Shown here piece after piece: positions 34,542 to 43,778 of a stretch of 64,000 nucleotides of DNA. Numbering within the stretch: position 1 is the first letter of the stretch; the number at the start of each line of letters is the position of its first letter. The position numbers and the translations under genes were made by a program. Below the pieces are notes generated by a model. That model worked only from the letters and a program-made list of their open reading frames with translations. It was not told the origin of the DNA and ran no database searches. Source of the DNA: Ruegeria arenilitoris (lineage in GTDB: Bacteria; Pseudomonadota; Alphaproteobacteria; Rhodobacterales; Rhodobacteraceae); contig NZ_WQCA01000009.1 of the NCBI RefSeq assembly GCF_013032445.1, positions 211,646 through 275,645 on the forward strand, given 5' to 3'.

Positions 34542-35648
34542 ATGAGCCAGTCAGCGCCTGTCGCAGCCGACGAAAGGGTCAAAAGCGAACCGTTTCTGAC
34601 CAAGTTAATGAAACGCCCCGAACTTGGTGCCATGGCCGGTGTCGTTCTGGTGTTCATCTTCTTCGCGATCACCGCGGACAGCTCGATGTTCACTCTGGCC
34701 GGGGTCATGAACTTCATGACGCCTGCGGCTCAGTTGGGTATTCTGGCCATCGGCGCCGCGCTGTTGATGATCGGCGGAGAGTTCGACCTTTCGATTGGAT
34801 CGATGGTCGCATTTTCCGGCCTGTTCTTCGGCGTCTGCGTGGTCACCTGGCAATTACCACTGATTGCCGCGATCCCGATGACCTTTGTTTTTGCGGCCAT
34901 GGTCGGTGCGATCAACGGTAATATCGTGATCCGTTCAGGCCTGCCGTCCTTTATCGTGACGCTGGCCTTTCTGTTCATCCTGCGGGGGCTGTCTCTGGTC
35001 GGGCTGAAAATGGCGACCGGGGGATCGACCCAATTGCGCGGCGTGCGTGATGCAACCGAAAATGACTGGCTGGCCCCGTTCTTTTCGGGCGAGGCCTTTG
35101 GCAGCCTTTTCGCCTGGCTGGCCGAAAAGGGCGTGATCGATACGTTCAAAAGCGGCGCCCCAAAAGTGCCGGGTATCCCGGTTGAAATTTTGTGGTTCAT
35201 CGTGATGGCGCTGGCTGCGACCTATGTGTTGCTGCGCACCCCGGCGGGGAACTGGATTTTCGCGTCGGGCGGCGACAAGACTGCTGCGTCCAACTCGGGT
35301 GTGCCGGTGAACCGCGTCAAGGTTTCGCTGTTCATGCTGACGGCTTGTTGCGCCGCGCTGGTGGCGATTATCACCGTTATGGATGCCGGTTCGACCGATG
35401 CCCGCCGCGGCTTCCAAAAGGAATTCGAGGCGATCATCGCGGCCGTGATCGGGGGCTGTCTGCTGACTGGCGGTTATGGCTCGGCTATCGGGGCGTTCTT
35501 CGGCTCGATCATCTTTGGCATGGTTGTCATCGGTCTGACCTATACCGACTTCGATCAGGATTGGTTCCAGGTCTTTCTGGGCGCCATGCTGCTGATCGCG
35601 GTTCTGTTCAACAACGCGATCCGTAAACGCGTAACCGGGGAGCGCTGA
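34542..35648 (+). CDS. Sugar/inositol ABC transporter, permease
   Basis: A 368-residue inner-membrane protein of the BPD_transp_2 (RbsC/FrcC) family with about ten hydrophobic helices. The conserved [11 protein letters not shown] motif lies near residue 80, and a late [11 protein letters not shown] loop contacts the ATPase. A longer-than-usual loop of about 45 residues lies around 165-215. It forms the channel for the substrate captured by the preceding binding protein, with the ATPase gene beginning 1 nt after its stop. Confidence 0.9.
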   Translation: MSQSAPVAADERVKSEPFLTKLMKRPELGAMAGVVLVFIFFAITADSSMFTLAGVMNFMTPAAQLGILAIGAALLMIGGEFDLSIGSMVAFSGLFFGVCVVTWQLPLIAAIPMTFVFAAMVGAINGNIVIRSGLPSFIVTLAFLFILRGLSLVGLKMATGGSTQLRGVRDATENDWLAPFFSGEAFGSLFAWLAEKGVIDTFKSGAPKVPGIPVEILWFIVMALAATYVLLRTPAGNWIFASGGDKTAASNSGVPVNRVKVSLFMLTACCAALVAIITVMDAGSTDARRGFQKEFEAIIAAVIGGCLLTGGYGSAIGAFFGSIIFGMVVIGLTYTDFDQDWFQVFLGAMLLIAVLFNNAIRKRVTGER

Positions 35649-35649
35649 T

Positions 35650-36468
35650 ATGACCGAGGATACCAAGTTCCACCACGGCGATGCGACCGACGCGGCTCCT
35701 ATCGTGGAAATGAAGAACATCGAAAAGCACTTTGGCAACATTATCGCTCTGGCCGGTGTCAGCTTTGACGTCAAACCGGGCGAGTGCCACTGTCTGCTGG
35801 GTGATAACGGTGCGGGCAAGTCAACCTTCATCAAGACCATGTCCGGGGTGCATAAACCCACTAAGGGCGAAATCTATTTCGAAGGCAAACCACTGCATTT
35901 CGACACCCCGCGCGATGCGATGGAGGCGGGCATTGCGACCGTGTTTCAGGACCTTGCAATGATCCCGCTGATGAGCGTGACGCGGAACTTCTTCATGGGG
36001 CGCGAGCCGACCAAAGGAAAAGGGTTGCTCAAGCGGTTCGATGTGGAACAGGCCAATGAGGTCTGCATGGAAGAGATGCGCAAGATGGGCATCAATCTGC
36101 GCGGGCCGGATCAGGCAGTCGGTACGCTTTCCGGTGGCGAGCGGCAGACCGTTGCGATTGCGCGTGCGGTGTATTTCGGTGCCAAAATCCTGATCCTCGA
36201 CGAACCGACTTCGGCTCTGGGTGTGCGCCAAACGTCAAATGTTCTGGCGACCATTGACCGAGTGCGCAGTCAGGGCGTGGGCGTTGTCTTCATCAGCCAC
36301 AACGTGCGGCACGCGCTGGCGGTGGGTGACCGGTTTACCGTGCTAAACCGAGGCAAGACTCTGGGTACGGCGAAACGCGGAGATATCACGCCCGAAGAAC
36401 TGCAGGACCTCATGGCCGGCGGTCAGGAAATGGCCGAGCTGGAAGGCTCGCTGGGTGGAACGGTCTAA
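35650..36468 (+). CDS. Sugar/inositol ABC transporter, ATP-binding protein (single domain)
   Basis: A 272-residue ABC ATPase with Walker A Gly-Asp-Asn-Gly-Ala-Gly-Lys-Ser-Thr, signature Leu-Ser-Gly-Gly-Glu-Arg-Gln and Walker B Ile-Leu-Ile-Leu-Asp-Glu-Pro-Thr. Most RbsA/IatA-type proteins carry two fused ABC domains (about 500 residues). This one has a single domain like FrcA of the fructose importer, so the transporter probably uses a homodimer. It is translated immediately after the permease gene and precedes iolD by about 90 nt. Confidence 0.92.
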   Translation: MTEDTKFHHGDATDAAPIVEMKNIEKHFGNIIALAGVSFDVKPGECHCLLGDNGAGKSTFIKTMSGVHKPTKGEIYFEGKPLHFDTPRDAMEAGIATVFQDLAMIPLMSVTRNFFMGREPTKGKGLLKRFDVEQANEVCMEEMRKMGINLRGPDQAVGTLSGGERQTVAIARAVYFGAKILILDEPTSALGVRQTSNVLATIDRVRSQGVGVVFISHNVRHALAVGDRFTVLNRGKTLGTAKRGDITPEELQDLMAGGQEMAELEGSLGGTV

Positions 36469-36556
36469 CACCGTTCCCCTCTTTTCGGGTCCGGGTGGCC
36501 CAACCTTACAAAATGACAGGATTGGCCAAATCGGCCTTGTGTTGAAAGGGATCACA

Positions 36557-38389
36557 ATGGGCAAAACAGTCCGACTGACCGCAGCGCAAGCTTTGGTGCG
36601 CTATCTGGGCGCGCAGATGAACGAGGCCGGAGAGCCGTTCATTGCAGGGGTCTGGGCCATTTTTGGCCACGGCAACGTGGCCGGGCTGGGTGAGGCGTTG
36701 CACGCCGTCAAAGACAGCCTGCCCACCTATCGCGGTCACAACGAACAGACCATGGCGCATTGTGCGATCGCGTATGCCAAACAGATGCGTCGGACGCGGA
36801 CCCTGGCGGTCACGTCCTCCATCGGGCCGGGGGCCACGAACATGGTCACGGCAGCGGCACTGGCGCATGTGAACCGCCTGCCGGTTTTGATCCTGCCGGG
36901 TGATGTGTTCGCAACCCGCGGCCCCGACCCGGTGTTGCAACAGATCGAAAGTTTCGGTGACGGCACGCTCAGCGCCAATGACTGTTTCAAACCCGTCAGC
37001 CGCTATTTCGACCGCATTTCCCGGCCCGAACACCTGCTGACTGCATTGCCGCGTGCCTTCCGCACGATGACCGACCCGGCCGATTGCGGACCGGTAACGC
37101 TGGCCTTCTGTCAGGATGTACAGGCCGAGGCTTATGACTATCCCGAAAGCTTCTTTGAGCCGCGCGTCTGGTATCAGCGCCGCATCCGCCCTGATGAGGG
37201 CGAACTGGCCCGCGCGGTGGCCGCCATCAAGGCGGCCAAACGCCCGGTCATCGTCGCCGGGGGCGGGGTGCACTACTCGGGCGCAACTGATGCACTGCAG
37301 AGCTTTGTCGAAACGCACAACATTCCGATCACCGAGACGCAGGCCGGCAAGTCCGCGCTGGCTTGGGATCACCCGCTGAACCTTGGCCCCATCGGCGTGA
37401 CCGGCGGTGAGCCCGCCAACGATATCTGCGCCGAGGCTGATCTGGTTCTGGGTGTCGGCACACGCTTTCAGGACTTCACCACCGGTTCGTGGGGTCTGTT
37501 CTCGAACCCTGAACGCGAGATGATCAGCCTGAACACTGCCGCCTATGACGCCGAGAAACACGGTGCCATGCCGCTGCAATCCGACGCTCGCGTCGGGCTT
37601 GAGGAGTTGGGCGTCGCCCTCCAAGGGTACCGTGCCGATCCGGTGGCCGACACGCTGAAAGCCGACTGGTTCGGCAAGGTGGACACGCTGACCGACGCGC
37701 CGGGTGACGGCAACGCGCTGCCCACCGACATGCAGGTGGTAGGCGCGGTGCAGCGCGCTTCGCATGACGATACGGTTGTGATGTGTGCTGCGGGCACCAT
37801 GCCGGGTGAGCTGCACAAGCTGTGGAAAGCGCCGCGTCCCGGGGCCTATCACATGGAATACGGCTTTAGCTGCATGGGCTACGAGATCGCGGGCGCAATG
37901 GGCATCAAGATGGCCCAGCCGGATCGCGATGTGATCTGCTTTACCGGCGACGGAACCTATATGATGGCAAACTCGGAGATGGCCACAGCGGCGATGATGG
38001 GCGTGTCCTTCACAGTTGTAATCACCGACAACCGCGGCTTTGGCTGCATCAACCGCCTGCAGATGGGCACCGGCGGAGCCGAGTTTAACAACCTGCTGGA
38101 TCATACCGTGCACGAAACTGCGTCGAATATCGACTTTGCCGCCCATGCGGCAGCGATGGGGGCGACTTCAGTCAAGGTCAGCTCGATTGCCGAGCTTGAA
38201 GATGCGCTGGCCAAGCGCGGCGACATCAAGGGCCCTTACGTGGTGGTCATTGACACCGATCCCTATCCGTCGACCGAATACGGCGGCACGTGGTGGGAAG
38301 TGGCCGTGCCCGAGGTCAGCGTCCGCCCCGAAGTGAATGAAAAACGCGCGGCCTATGAAGTCGCACTGAAGGAAAGAAACACCAAATGA
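36557..38389 (+). CDS. iolD: 3D-(3,5/4)-trihydroxycyclohexane-1,2-dione acylhydrolase
   Basis: A 610-residue thiamine-diphosphate enzyme that opens the cyclitol ring to give 5-deoxy-glucuronate. The cofactor-activating Glu lies in Arg-Gly-His-Asn-Glu-Gln, and the ThDP motif in Thr-Gly-Asp-Gly-Thr-Tyr-Met-Met-Ala-Asn. The Gly-Gly-Thr-Trp-Trp-Glu-Val-Ala-Val-Pro segment near the C-terminus is typical of IolD. ATG 36557 is preceded by AAAGGG. Its end overlaps iolE by 4 nt, so the two are translated together. Confidence 0.95.
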   Translation: MGKTVRLTAAQALVRYLGAQMNEAGEPFIAGVWAIFGHGNVAGLGEALHAVKDSLPTYRGHNEQTMAHCAIAYAKQMRRTRTLAVTSSIGPGATNMVTAAALAHVNRLPVLILPGDVFATRGPDPVLQQIESFGDGTLSANDCFKPVSRYFDRISRPEHLLTALPRAFRTMTDPADCGPVTLAFCQDVQAEAYDYPESFFEPRVWYQRRIRPDEGELARAVAAIKAAKRPVIVAGGGVHYSGATDALQSFVETHNIPITETQAGKSALAWDHPLNLGPIGVTGGEPANDICAEADLVLGVGTRFQDFTTGSWGLFSNPEREMISLNTAAYDAEKHGAMPLQSDARVGLEELGVALQGYRADPVADTLKADWFGKVDTLTDAPGDGNALPTDMQVVGAVQRASHDDTVVMCAAGTMPGELHKLWKAPRPGAYHMEYGFSCMGYEIAGAMGIKMAQPDRDVICFTGDGTYMMANSEMATAAMMGVSFTVVITDNRGFGCINRLQMGTGGAEFNNLLDHTVHETASNIDFAAHAAAMGATSVKVSSIAELEDALAKRGDIKGPYVVVIDTDPYPSTEYGGTWWEVAVPEVSVRPEVNEKRAAYEVALKERNTK

Positions 38390-39285
38390 GCGTGAAAATC
38401 GGCATCTCGCCCATCGCCTGGCAGAATGACGACCTACCGGATTTGACGGCGGCCTATACCATGGAGCAGGCGCTGAAAGAGGCGCGCGAGATCGGCTATA
38501 CCGGCGTCGAGCGCGGCCAGCGGATGCCCAGCGACACCGAAGGGCTGCGCGCCTATTTGGACGGCAACGATATTGCGCTGTGTGGCGGCTGGTGCTCGGG
38601 TAACACGCTGGTCAATGACTTTGCCACAGAACGTGAGGCTGTACGCGAGCAGGTCGAACAGTTTGTGGCGCTGAACAGCCCCAGTATCGTTTATGCCGAG
38701 TGTTCCAACACTGTGCAGGGTCAGATCGGAACGCCGGTCAATGGCCGTCCGCAGCTGTCCAAGGATGAGGTTCTGGCCTATGCGGCCAGGCTGACCGAGC
38801 TGGCGAAATGGATGGCCGATCAGGGTATGCCAATGGCCTATCACCACCACATGGGCACGATCATCGAAAGCGAGGATGACGTGAACTGGCTGATGGAGGG
38901 GGCGGGCCCCGAGGTGAAGCTGTGTTTCGACACCGGCCACCTGTTGTTCGGCGGAGGTGACGTGATGGCGACACTGAACCGCTGGGGTGACCGGGTGCAT
39001 CACGTGCATTTCAAGGATATCCGCCCGCCCATGGTGCAGGACACGCGCGAGAACAATCGCAGCTTTCTGGATGCGGTGATCGCCGGAGCATTTACCGTGC
39101 CCAGCGATGGCTGCATCGATTTCCAGGCAGTCGCAAATGCGCTCAAGGCGATGGATTACGAGGGTTGGATCGTGGTCGAGGCTGAACAGGACCCGGCCAA
39201 GGCGCCGCCCTTCGAATACTCCAAGATGGGCTACGACCACATCGTCGATGTCTGCAAGCAGGCGGGATTGGAGATCACGGCGTAA
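38386..39285 (+). CDS. iolE: Myo-inosose-2 dehydratase
   Basis: A 299-residue TIM-barrel metalloenzyme that dehydrates 2-keto-myo-inositol to the dione used by IolD. Typical elements are Ile-Gly-Ile-Ser-Pro-Ile-Ala-Trp-Gln-Asn-Asp-Asp near the start, Ala-Tyr-His-His-His-Met-Gly-Thr, Leu-Cys-Phe-Asp-Thr-Gly-His, and His-Val-His-Phe-Lys-Asp. It overlaps iolD by 4 nt. The Fe/2OG-type dioxygenase gene follows after about 48 nt. Confidence 0.95.
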   Translation: MSVKIGISPIAWQNDDLPDLTAAYTMEQALKEAREIGYTGVERGQRMPSDTEGLRAYLDGNDIALCGGWCSGNTLVNDFATEREAVREQVEQFVALNSPSIVYAECSNTVQGQIGTPVNGRPQLSKDEVLAYAARLTELAKWMADQGMPMAYHHHMGTIIESEDDVNWLMEGAGPEVKLCFDTGHLLFGGGDVMATLNRWGDRVHHVHFKDIRPPMVQDTRENNRSFLDAVIAGAFTVPSDGCIDFQAVANALKAMDYEGWIVVEAEQDPAKAPPFEYSKMGYDHIVDVCKQAGLEITA

Positions 39286-39333
39286 CCTATCGTCCGAAGG
39301 CTCAACACCAAAGCCATGAGAAAGGAGCATGTC

Positions 39334-40515
39334 ATGGTGCATCAAGACCTTGGATATGTCGGCTATTTCGACCGGGAATCCTGTGATCTGGATGAATTCA
39401 AGGTGTTGACCTCTCAGAATCTGTTGGCCGATGCGGTGCCCCATGCCGTGTCGGTTGAAAAGAACGTCCCGATCTATGATATGCAGGCCCTGCGCCTGGT
39501 TCTGGAGGACGTCGACCAGCGTCGCGCCCTGTTGTCGGAATGGGGCTGGGTCCTAAGCAAGTCAGCAGGTGTGATCGTCCTGAGAGAGGCGTACCCGGAT
39601 ACTTCGGTGATTGACCGGGCCACTGAGGTATTCCGCCAGATCATCGACGAAGAACGCCAAGGCGGGGCGGGAGAGGGCGATCACTTTGCCGCTTCGGGTG
39701 CCAATGATCGCGTCTGGAATGCGCTGCAAAAGCAATGCCTGCGCGACCCGGAAGGCTTTGCGCTGTATTTCGGAAACACCGCGATTGCGGCCGCCTGTGA
39801 GGCATGGTTGGGCCCCAACTATCAAGTAACCGCGCAGGTCAATCAGGTGCGCCCCGGAGGCAAAGCACAGCAGGCGCACAGAGACTACCACCTGGGGTTT
39901 CAAAGCGCCGACAGTGCCGCTCGTTTTCCTGCCCATGCCCATCACCTGACTGCTGCGCTGACTCTGCAGGGGGCCGTTGCCCATTGCGACATGCCGGTGG
40001 AAAGCGGCCCGACCAAGTTGCTGCCGTTCTCGCAGCTCTACCCATCGGGCTATCTGGCGTTTCACGATTCCGCGCATCGGGACCATTTTGAAGACGCCTA
40101 TATTCAACTGCCCTTGGCAAAAGGCGACGCGGTGTTTTTCAACCCGGCTCTGTTCCATGCGGCTGGTGAAAACAGCAGCGGCGATATCGACCGCATGGCG
40201 AACTTGCTACAAATTTCCTCGGCTTTCGGGCGCGCTATGGAAGCGCTGGATCGCCGCGCCATGTCGCAGGCGGTATTCCCCCATCTGACCGCACTGAAAC
40301 AGCGCGGAGATTTGGGACAGTTAGAACTGGATGCGGCGATTGCAGCCACCGCCGAAGGCTATCCTTTCCCGACCAATCTGGATACGGACCCTCCGACCGG
40401 GGGCAATGCGCCGGAAAGCCAGGCCGATATTCTGCGCCGGGCGGTTTCGGAAAATTGGACCGAGGCGCAACTGGCCGAGACGCTTTCGGCCTTGCGGGCA
40501 AGGCAAGCTGCCTGA
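39334..40515 (+). CDS. Phytanoyl-CoA-dioxygenase-like Fe(II)/2-oxoglutarate oxygenase
   Basis: The protein is about 393 residues. The iron-binding triad is suggested by His-Arg-Asp-Tyr-His (His-X-Asp near residue 187) and a distal His in Ala-Leu-Phe-His-Ala-Ala-Gly-Glu-Asn followed by an Arg that would bind 2-oxoglutarate. PhyH-type enzymes hydroxylate or demethylate small molecules. ATG 39334 is preferred over 39316 because AAAGGAG (39321-39327) sits exactly before it. Placement between iolE and iolB is unusual; it may adapt a modified cyclitol, for example an O-methyl-inositol, to the pathway. That role is inference. Confidence 0.8.
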   Translation: MVHQDLGYVGYFDRESCDLDEFKVLTSQNLLADAVPHAVSVEKNVPIYDMQALRLVLEDVDQRRALLSEWGWVLSKSAGVIVLREAYPDTSVIDRATEVFRQIIDEERQGGAGEGDHFAASGANDRVWNALQKQCLRDPEGFALYFGNTAIAAACEAWLGPNYQVTAQVNQVRPGGKAQQAHRDYHLGFQSADSAARFPAHAHHLTAALTLQGAVAHCDMPVESGPTKLLPFSQLYPSGYLAFHDSAHRDHFEDAYIQLPLAKGDAVFFNPALFHAAGENSSGDIDRMANLLQISSAFGRAMEALDRRAMSQAVFPHLTALKQRGDLGQLELDAAIAATAEGYPFPTNLDTDPPTGGNAPESQADILRRAVSENWTEAQLAETLSALRARQAA

Positions 40516-40563
40516 ACCAACATAGGGGTGTGTCATCTGCGCGCCCATCAAGGAGACGACACT

Positions 40564-41370
40564 ATGGCAGACCTGCTCAAGAAACCGTTCGGAACCCGCG
40601 GCAAGGTCCACGACATCACCCCTACCAGTGCCGGGTGGCGCTACGTCGGCTTCGGCCTCTACCGCTTGCGTGCAGGCGATGGGGTTGCCGAAGTCACCGG
40701 TGATCGCGAGGTAATTCTGGTCATGATCGAAGGCAAGGCACAGATCACCGGGGCCGGGCAGGATTGGGGCATTCTGGGCGACCGGATGAATGTGTTCGAA
40801 AAGACGCCGCCGCATTGCCTGTACCTGCCGAACGGAACCGAGTGGGAGGCCGTCGCCGAGACCGATTGCGTCATCGCCGTTTGCTCGGCCCCCGGCAAGG
40901 GCGGGCACCAGGCCCGGCGTATCGGCCCGGATGGCATCACGCTGACCGAGCGCGGTAAGGGCGTGAACACGCGCTACATCAATAACATCGCGATGGAGAA
41001 CGAGGACTACGCCGATAGCCTGCTGGTGACCGAGGTTTTCACGCCGAATGGCCACTGGTCCTCTTACCCCAGCCACCGTCATGACGAGGACGATTATCCT
41101 CGGATCACCTATCTGGAGGAAACCTATTACCACCGCCTCAACCCGGCCAACGGTTTTGGCATCCAGCGGGTCTATACTGATGACGGCCAGTTGGACGAGA
41201 CAATGGCCGTGTCCGATGGCGATGTTGTGACTGTCCCGCGAGGCCATCACCCTTGCGGCGCCCCTTACGGGTTTGAGATGTATTACCTGAACGTCATGGC
41301 CGGACCTCTGCGGAAATGGCGATTTGTACCGGCCCCCGAGGTCGAGTGGATCATGGAGCGTGACGGATGA
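40564..41370 (+). CDS. iolB: 5-deoxy-glucuronate isomerase
   Basis: A 268-residue cupin-type metalloenzyme that isomerises 5-deoxy-glucuronate to 2-deoxy-5-keto-gluconate. Metal ligands are visible in Pro-Ser-His-Arg-His-Asp-Glu-Asp and in a late Gly-His-His-Pro-Cys motif, both typical of IolB. The start is ATG 40564 with AAGGAG before it; 12 extra codons upstream are unsupported. A second IolB-like gene (43775-44611) is encoded on the other strand, so one of the two may act on a different substrate. The SDR gene overlaps its end by 4 nt. Confidence 0.92.
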   Translation: MADLLKKPFGTRGKVHDITPTSAGWRYVGFGLYRLRAGDGVAEVTGDREVILVMIEGKAQITGAGQDWGILGDRMNVFEKTPPHCLYLPNGTEWEAVAETDCVIAVCSAPGKGGHQARRIGPDGITLTERGKGVNTRYINNIAMENEDYADSLLVTEVFTPNGHWSSYPSHRHDEDDYPRITYLEETYYHRLNPANGFGIQRVYTDDGQLDETMAVSDGDVVTVPRGHHPCGAPYGFEMYYLNVMAGPLRKWRFVPAPEVEWIMERDG

Positions 41371-42125
41371 CCCGGGACTTTGCCACCTATCCCAGCCTGA
41401 ACGGCCAGACAGTCTTCATCACCGGCGGGGCAGGGGGTATCGGGGCAGAAACGGTCCGTGCTTTTGCAGCCCAAGGAGCCAAGGTAGGCTTTCTGGATAT
41501 CAACGCCGACGCCGGGCATGCTTTGTTGGCGGAGGTGGACGGAGAACACGCCTTCGCCGAATGCGACCTGCGGGACATCGAGGCATTACGTATCGCGTTG
41601 ACGGAACTTGCGGACGAACTTGGCGCGCCTCATGTCTTGGTCAACAACGCCGCCCAAGATGACCGGCACGACTGGCGCGAGGTGACGCCCGAGTATTGGG
41701 ACGAACGCATGGCGACCAATATCCGCCACATGTTTTTTGCAATCCAATCTGTCGCGCCTGCGATGATCCAACGAGGCGGTGGGGCCATCATCAATCTCGG
41801 CTCAAACTCGTGGTGGGAGGCCGGCGCGGGTTTCCCGGCCTATGCCACTGCCAAGTCCGCCGTGCATGGACTAACCCGCACCATGGCGCGCGAACTGGGC
41901 AATCACCGCATCCGCGTGAACACCGTGGTGCCCGGCTGGATCATGACCGAACGCCAGAAGGACCTCTGGGTCACCCCCGAAACGCTGGCCAAACAAGTCG
42001 ACCGCCAATGCCTGCCCGATCCGATTGACCCGGTCTACGTGGCGCGGATGGTGGTGTTTTTGGCGTCTGACGATGCCGCCATGTGCAGCGCGGGGAATTT
42101 CATGGTCGAAGGCGGATCAATCTGA
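41367..42125 (+). CDS. SDR family oxidoreductase of the inositol locus
   Basis: A 252-residue classical short-chain dehydrogenase with Thr-Gly-Gly-Ala-Gly-Gly-Ile-Gly cofactor loop, Asn-Asn-Ala-Ala, a catalytic Ser in Gly-Ser-Asn-Ser-Trp-Trp and Tyr-Ala-Thr-Ala-Lys (Tyr-X3-Lys). It is translationally coupled to iolB. Probable substrates are sugars or cyclitols, perhaps the product of the neighbouring dioxygenase or a stereoisomer of inositol. It is not part of the minimal iol pathway. Confidence 0.88.
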   Translation: MTRDFATYPSLNGQTVFITGGAGGIGAETVRAFAAQGAKVGFLDINADAGHALLAEVDGEHAFAECDLRDIEALRIALTELADELGAPHVLVNNAAQDDRHDWREVTPEYWDERMATNIRHMFFAIQSVAPAMIQRGGGAIINLGSNSWWEAGAGFPAYATAKSAVHGLTRTMARELGNHRIRVNTVVPGWIMTERQKDLWVTPETLAKQVDRQCLPDPIDPVYVARMVVFLASDDAAMCSAGNFMVEGGSI

Positions 42126-42149
42126 AAATTAAAGTTCCGGAGAGCTGGC

Positions 42150-42929
42150 ATGCCCCAACCGTTCCAACTTTCGGCTTGTGCCGAAATGCTGTGGCTCGAC
42201 AAGCCAATGAGCTGGCGTGCCGCGCGCCTGACGGAAATGGGGTTTGGCGTTGGCTTATGGAATTGGCCTGAACTGGATCTTGAAAAACTCCAAGGCATCG
42301 GTGCGAATTACACGATCATGAACGGCTACATTGAAGGCCGTCTTGCAGATGACGAAGGTGCCGAGATATTGCTGAATTCTGCCCGAGAGACGGCGCAGAT
42401 TGGCAAAAGGCTGGGCGTGGACCGCCTGAACCTGCATGGCACGGGATTGGGTGACGGTGGAGTTCCAATCTGGCAACATGAAACCGTGACCGGAAATATG
42501 TGGCTCAGGGCACAGGACACTCTGAACCGTATCTGCGATCTGGCGGAAGATGAAGGCGTTGTATTCACGTTGGAGAATCTGAACCTGCTGGACCACCCCG
42601 GTTGTCCATTTGGCTCCACTGAAGGTGTTCTGGCGCTGGTTTCTGCAATCGATCGCCCTCAACTACGCATCAATCTGGACCTGTACCACACGCAGGTGGG
42701 GGAGGGAGACCTGATCCGCTGGTGCGAGAAATGCCTGCCTTGGATCGGGGAATTGCAGGTTGCCGATAACCCGCGCAGATGCGAACCCGGAACCGGTGAA
42801 ATCAACTATGCTGCGGTTGCGCGTGCGTTGAATGATATGGGCTACCGTGGACCTGTAGGGATGGAGGCATTCGCGTCGGGCGAACCGGAAGCCGCCCTTG
42901 CGGCCTTTCGGGATGCGTTTACCATTTGA
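42150..42929 (+). CDS. TIM-barrel isomerase, hydroxypyruvate-isomerase-like
   Basis: A 259-residue protein of the xylose-isomerase-like TIM-barrel superfamily close to hydroxypyruvate isomerase (Hyi). The features are Ser-Ala-Cys-Ala-Glu-Met-Leu-Trp, Thr-Leu-Glu-Asn-Leu-Asn (a metal-binding Glu), Asn-Leu-Asp-Leu-Tyr-His-Thr-Gln and Gln-Val-Ala-Asp-Asn-Pro-X-Arg. In this position it may isomerise a three- to six-carbon keto-sugar made in cyclitol breakdown. It ends 9 nt from the convergent aldolase gene. Confidence 0.82.
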   Translation: MPQPFQLSACAEMLWLDKPMSWRAARLTEMGFGVGLWNWPELDLEKLQGIGANYTIMNGYIEGRLADDEGAEILLNSARETAQIGKRLGVDRLNLHGTGLGDGGVPIWQHETVTGNMWLRAQDTLNRICDLAEDEGVVFTLENLNLLDHPGCPFGSTEGVLALVSAIDRPQLRINLDLYHTQVGEGDLIRWCEKCLPWIGELQVADNPRRCEPGTGEINYAAVARALNDMGYRGPVGMEAFASGEPEAALAAFRDAFTI

Positions 42930-42938
42930 CTTTTGTCT

Positions 42939-43778
42939 TTACCTCTGCGGCGGCGCTCCAAATGCACGAATAACGGTGCGGGCGGCGGCTTCGACCGGGT
43001 CGTGGGTCTCTTTCAGGATGGTGACGCGGTCGAACCTGTCGGGGTCACGGTTCACCGCTTCGCGTAGCGCGGCGCCGAAGGCCATGCGTAACTCGGTTCC
43101 GATGTTGAACTTGCAGATCGAGGTCTCGCGGGCGAGGCGTTTGCGCTGCTCGACTGGCACGCCAGAGCCGCCATGGATCACCAGTGGTACCTCGGTCATT
43201 GCGTCGATCTTGCGGATGCGGTCTTCGTCCAGACCACCCTCCTTGTTCTGCTGCAGATGGACGTTGCCGACCGAAATGGCCATCGCATCCACGCCGCTTT
43301 CCTGCGCGAACTGTGCCGCCTCGGCCGGATCGGTGCCGTTTGACCCTTCACCGCCGGAATAGCCGACAAAACCGATCTCACCTTCACAAGAAATCCCGGC
43401 TGCGTGGGCCATCTCGGCTATTGCGGCGGTCTCGTCAATGTTCTGCTGCAGCGGCTTGCGTGATCCGTCGAACATCAGCGACGTGAACCCGCTGTCCAGC
43501 GCGATCTTGCATTCCTCAAACGTATAGCCGTGGTCCAAATGGGCGACTATGGGGACTGAGGCAGCCTCGGCCAGATGGCGAAACATCTTGCCCAGAACGG
43601 GAAGCGGGGTGTGCTCGCGACAACTTGGACCAGCCTGTAGGATCACGGGGGCATTTTCGGCCTCGGCCGCGGCCACATAAGCGCGCATGTCTTCCCAGCC
43701 CAAAGTCACAAGACCACCCACGGCGTAACCCTGTTCGTATGCGGGTTGCAGGACGTTTTTCAGCGTGACAAGAGTCAT
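42939..43778 (-). CDS. Class II (zinc) ketose-bisphosphate aldolase, IolJ-like
   Basis: The protein is 279 residues from ATG 43778. Zinc-binding and substrate motifs of class II aldolases are visible: Ile-Val-Ala-His-Leu-Asp-His-Gly, Gly-Glu-Ile-Gly (catalytic Glu) and His-Gly-Gly-Ser-Gly-Val-Pro. In iol clusters such enzymes cleave 2-deoxy-5-keto-gluconate-6-phosphate into DHAP and malonate semialdehyde. The start overlaps the stop of the second iolB-like gene in an ATGA. The longer open frame to 44030 runs through that gene and is not real. It forms an operon with the second IolB and IolC. Confidence 0.88.
   Translation of the reverse strand: MTLVTLKNVLQPAYEQGYAVGGLVTLGWEDMRAYVAAAEAENAPVILQAGPSCREHTPLPVLGKMFRHLAEAASVPIVAHLDHGYTFEECKIALDSGFTSLMFDGSRKPLQQNIDETAAIAEMAHAAGISCEGEIGFVGYSGGEGSNGTDPAEAAQFAQESGVDAMAISVGNVHLQQNKEGGLDEDRIRKIDAMTEVPLVIHGGSGVPVEQRKRLARETSICKFNIGTELRMAFGAALREAVNRDPDRFDRVTILKETHDPVEAAARTVIRAFGAPPQR

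Noticed and set aside
36506..38146. 546-codon frame antisense to iolD
   Set aside because: It lies opposite a well-conserved gene in a complementary frame and has no domain or start signal.
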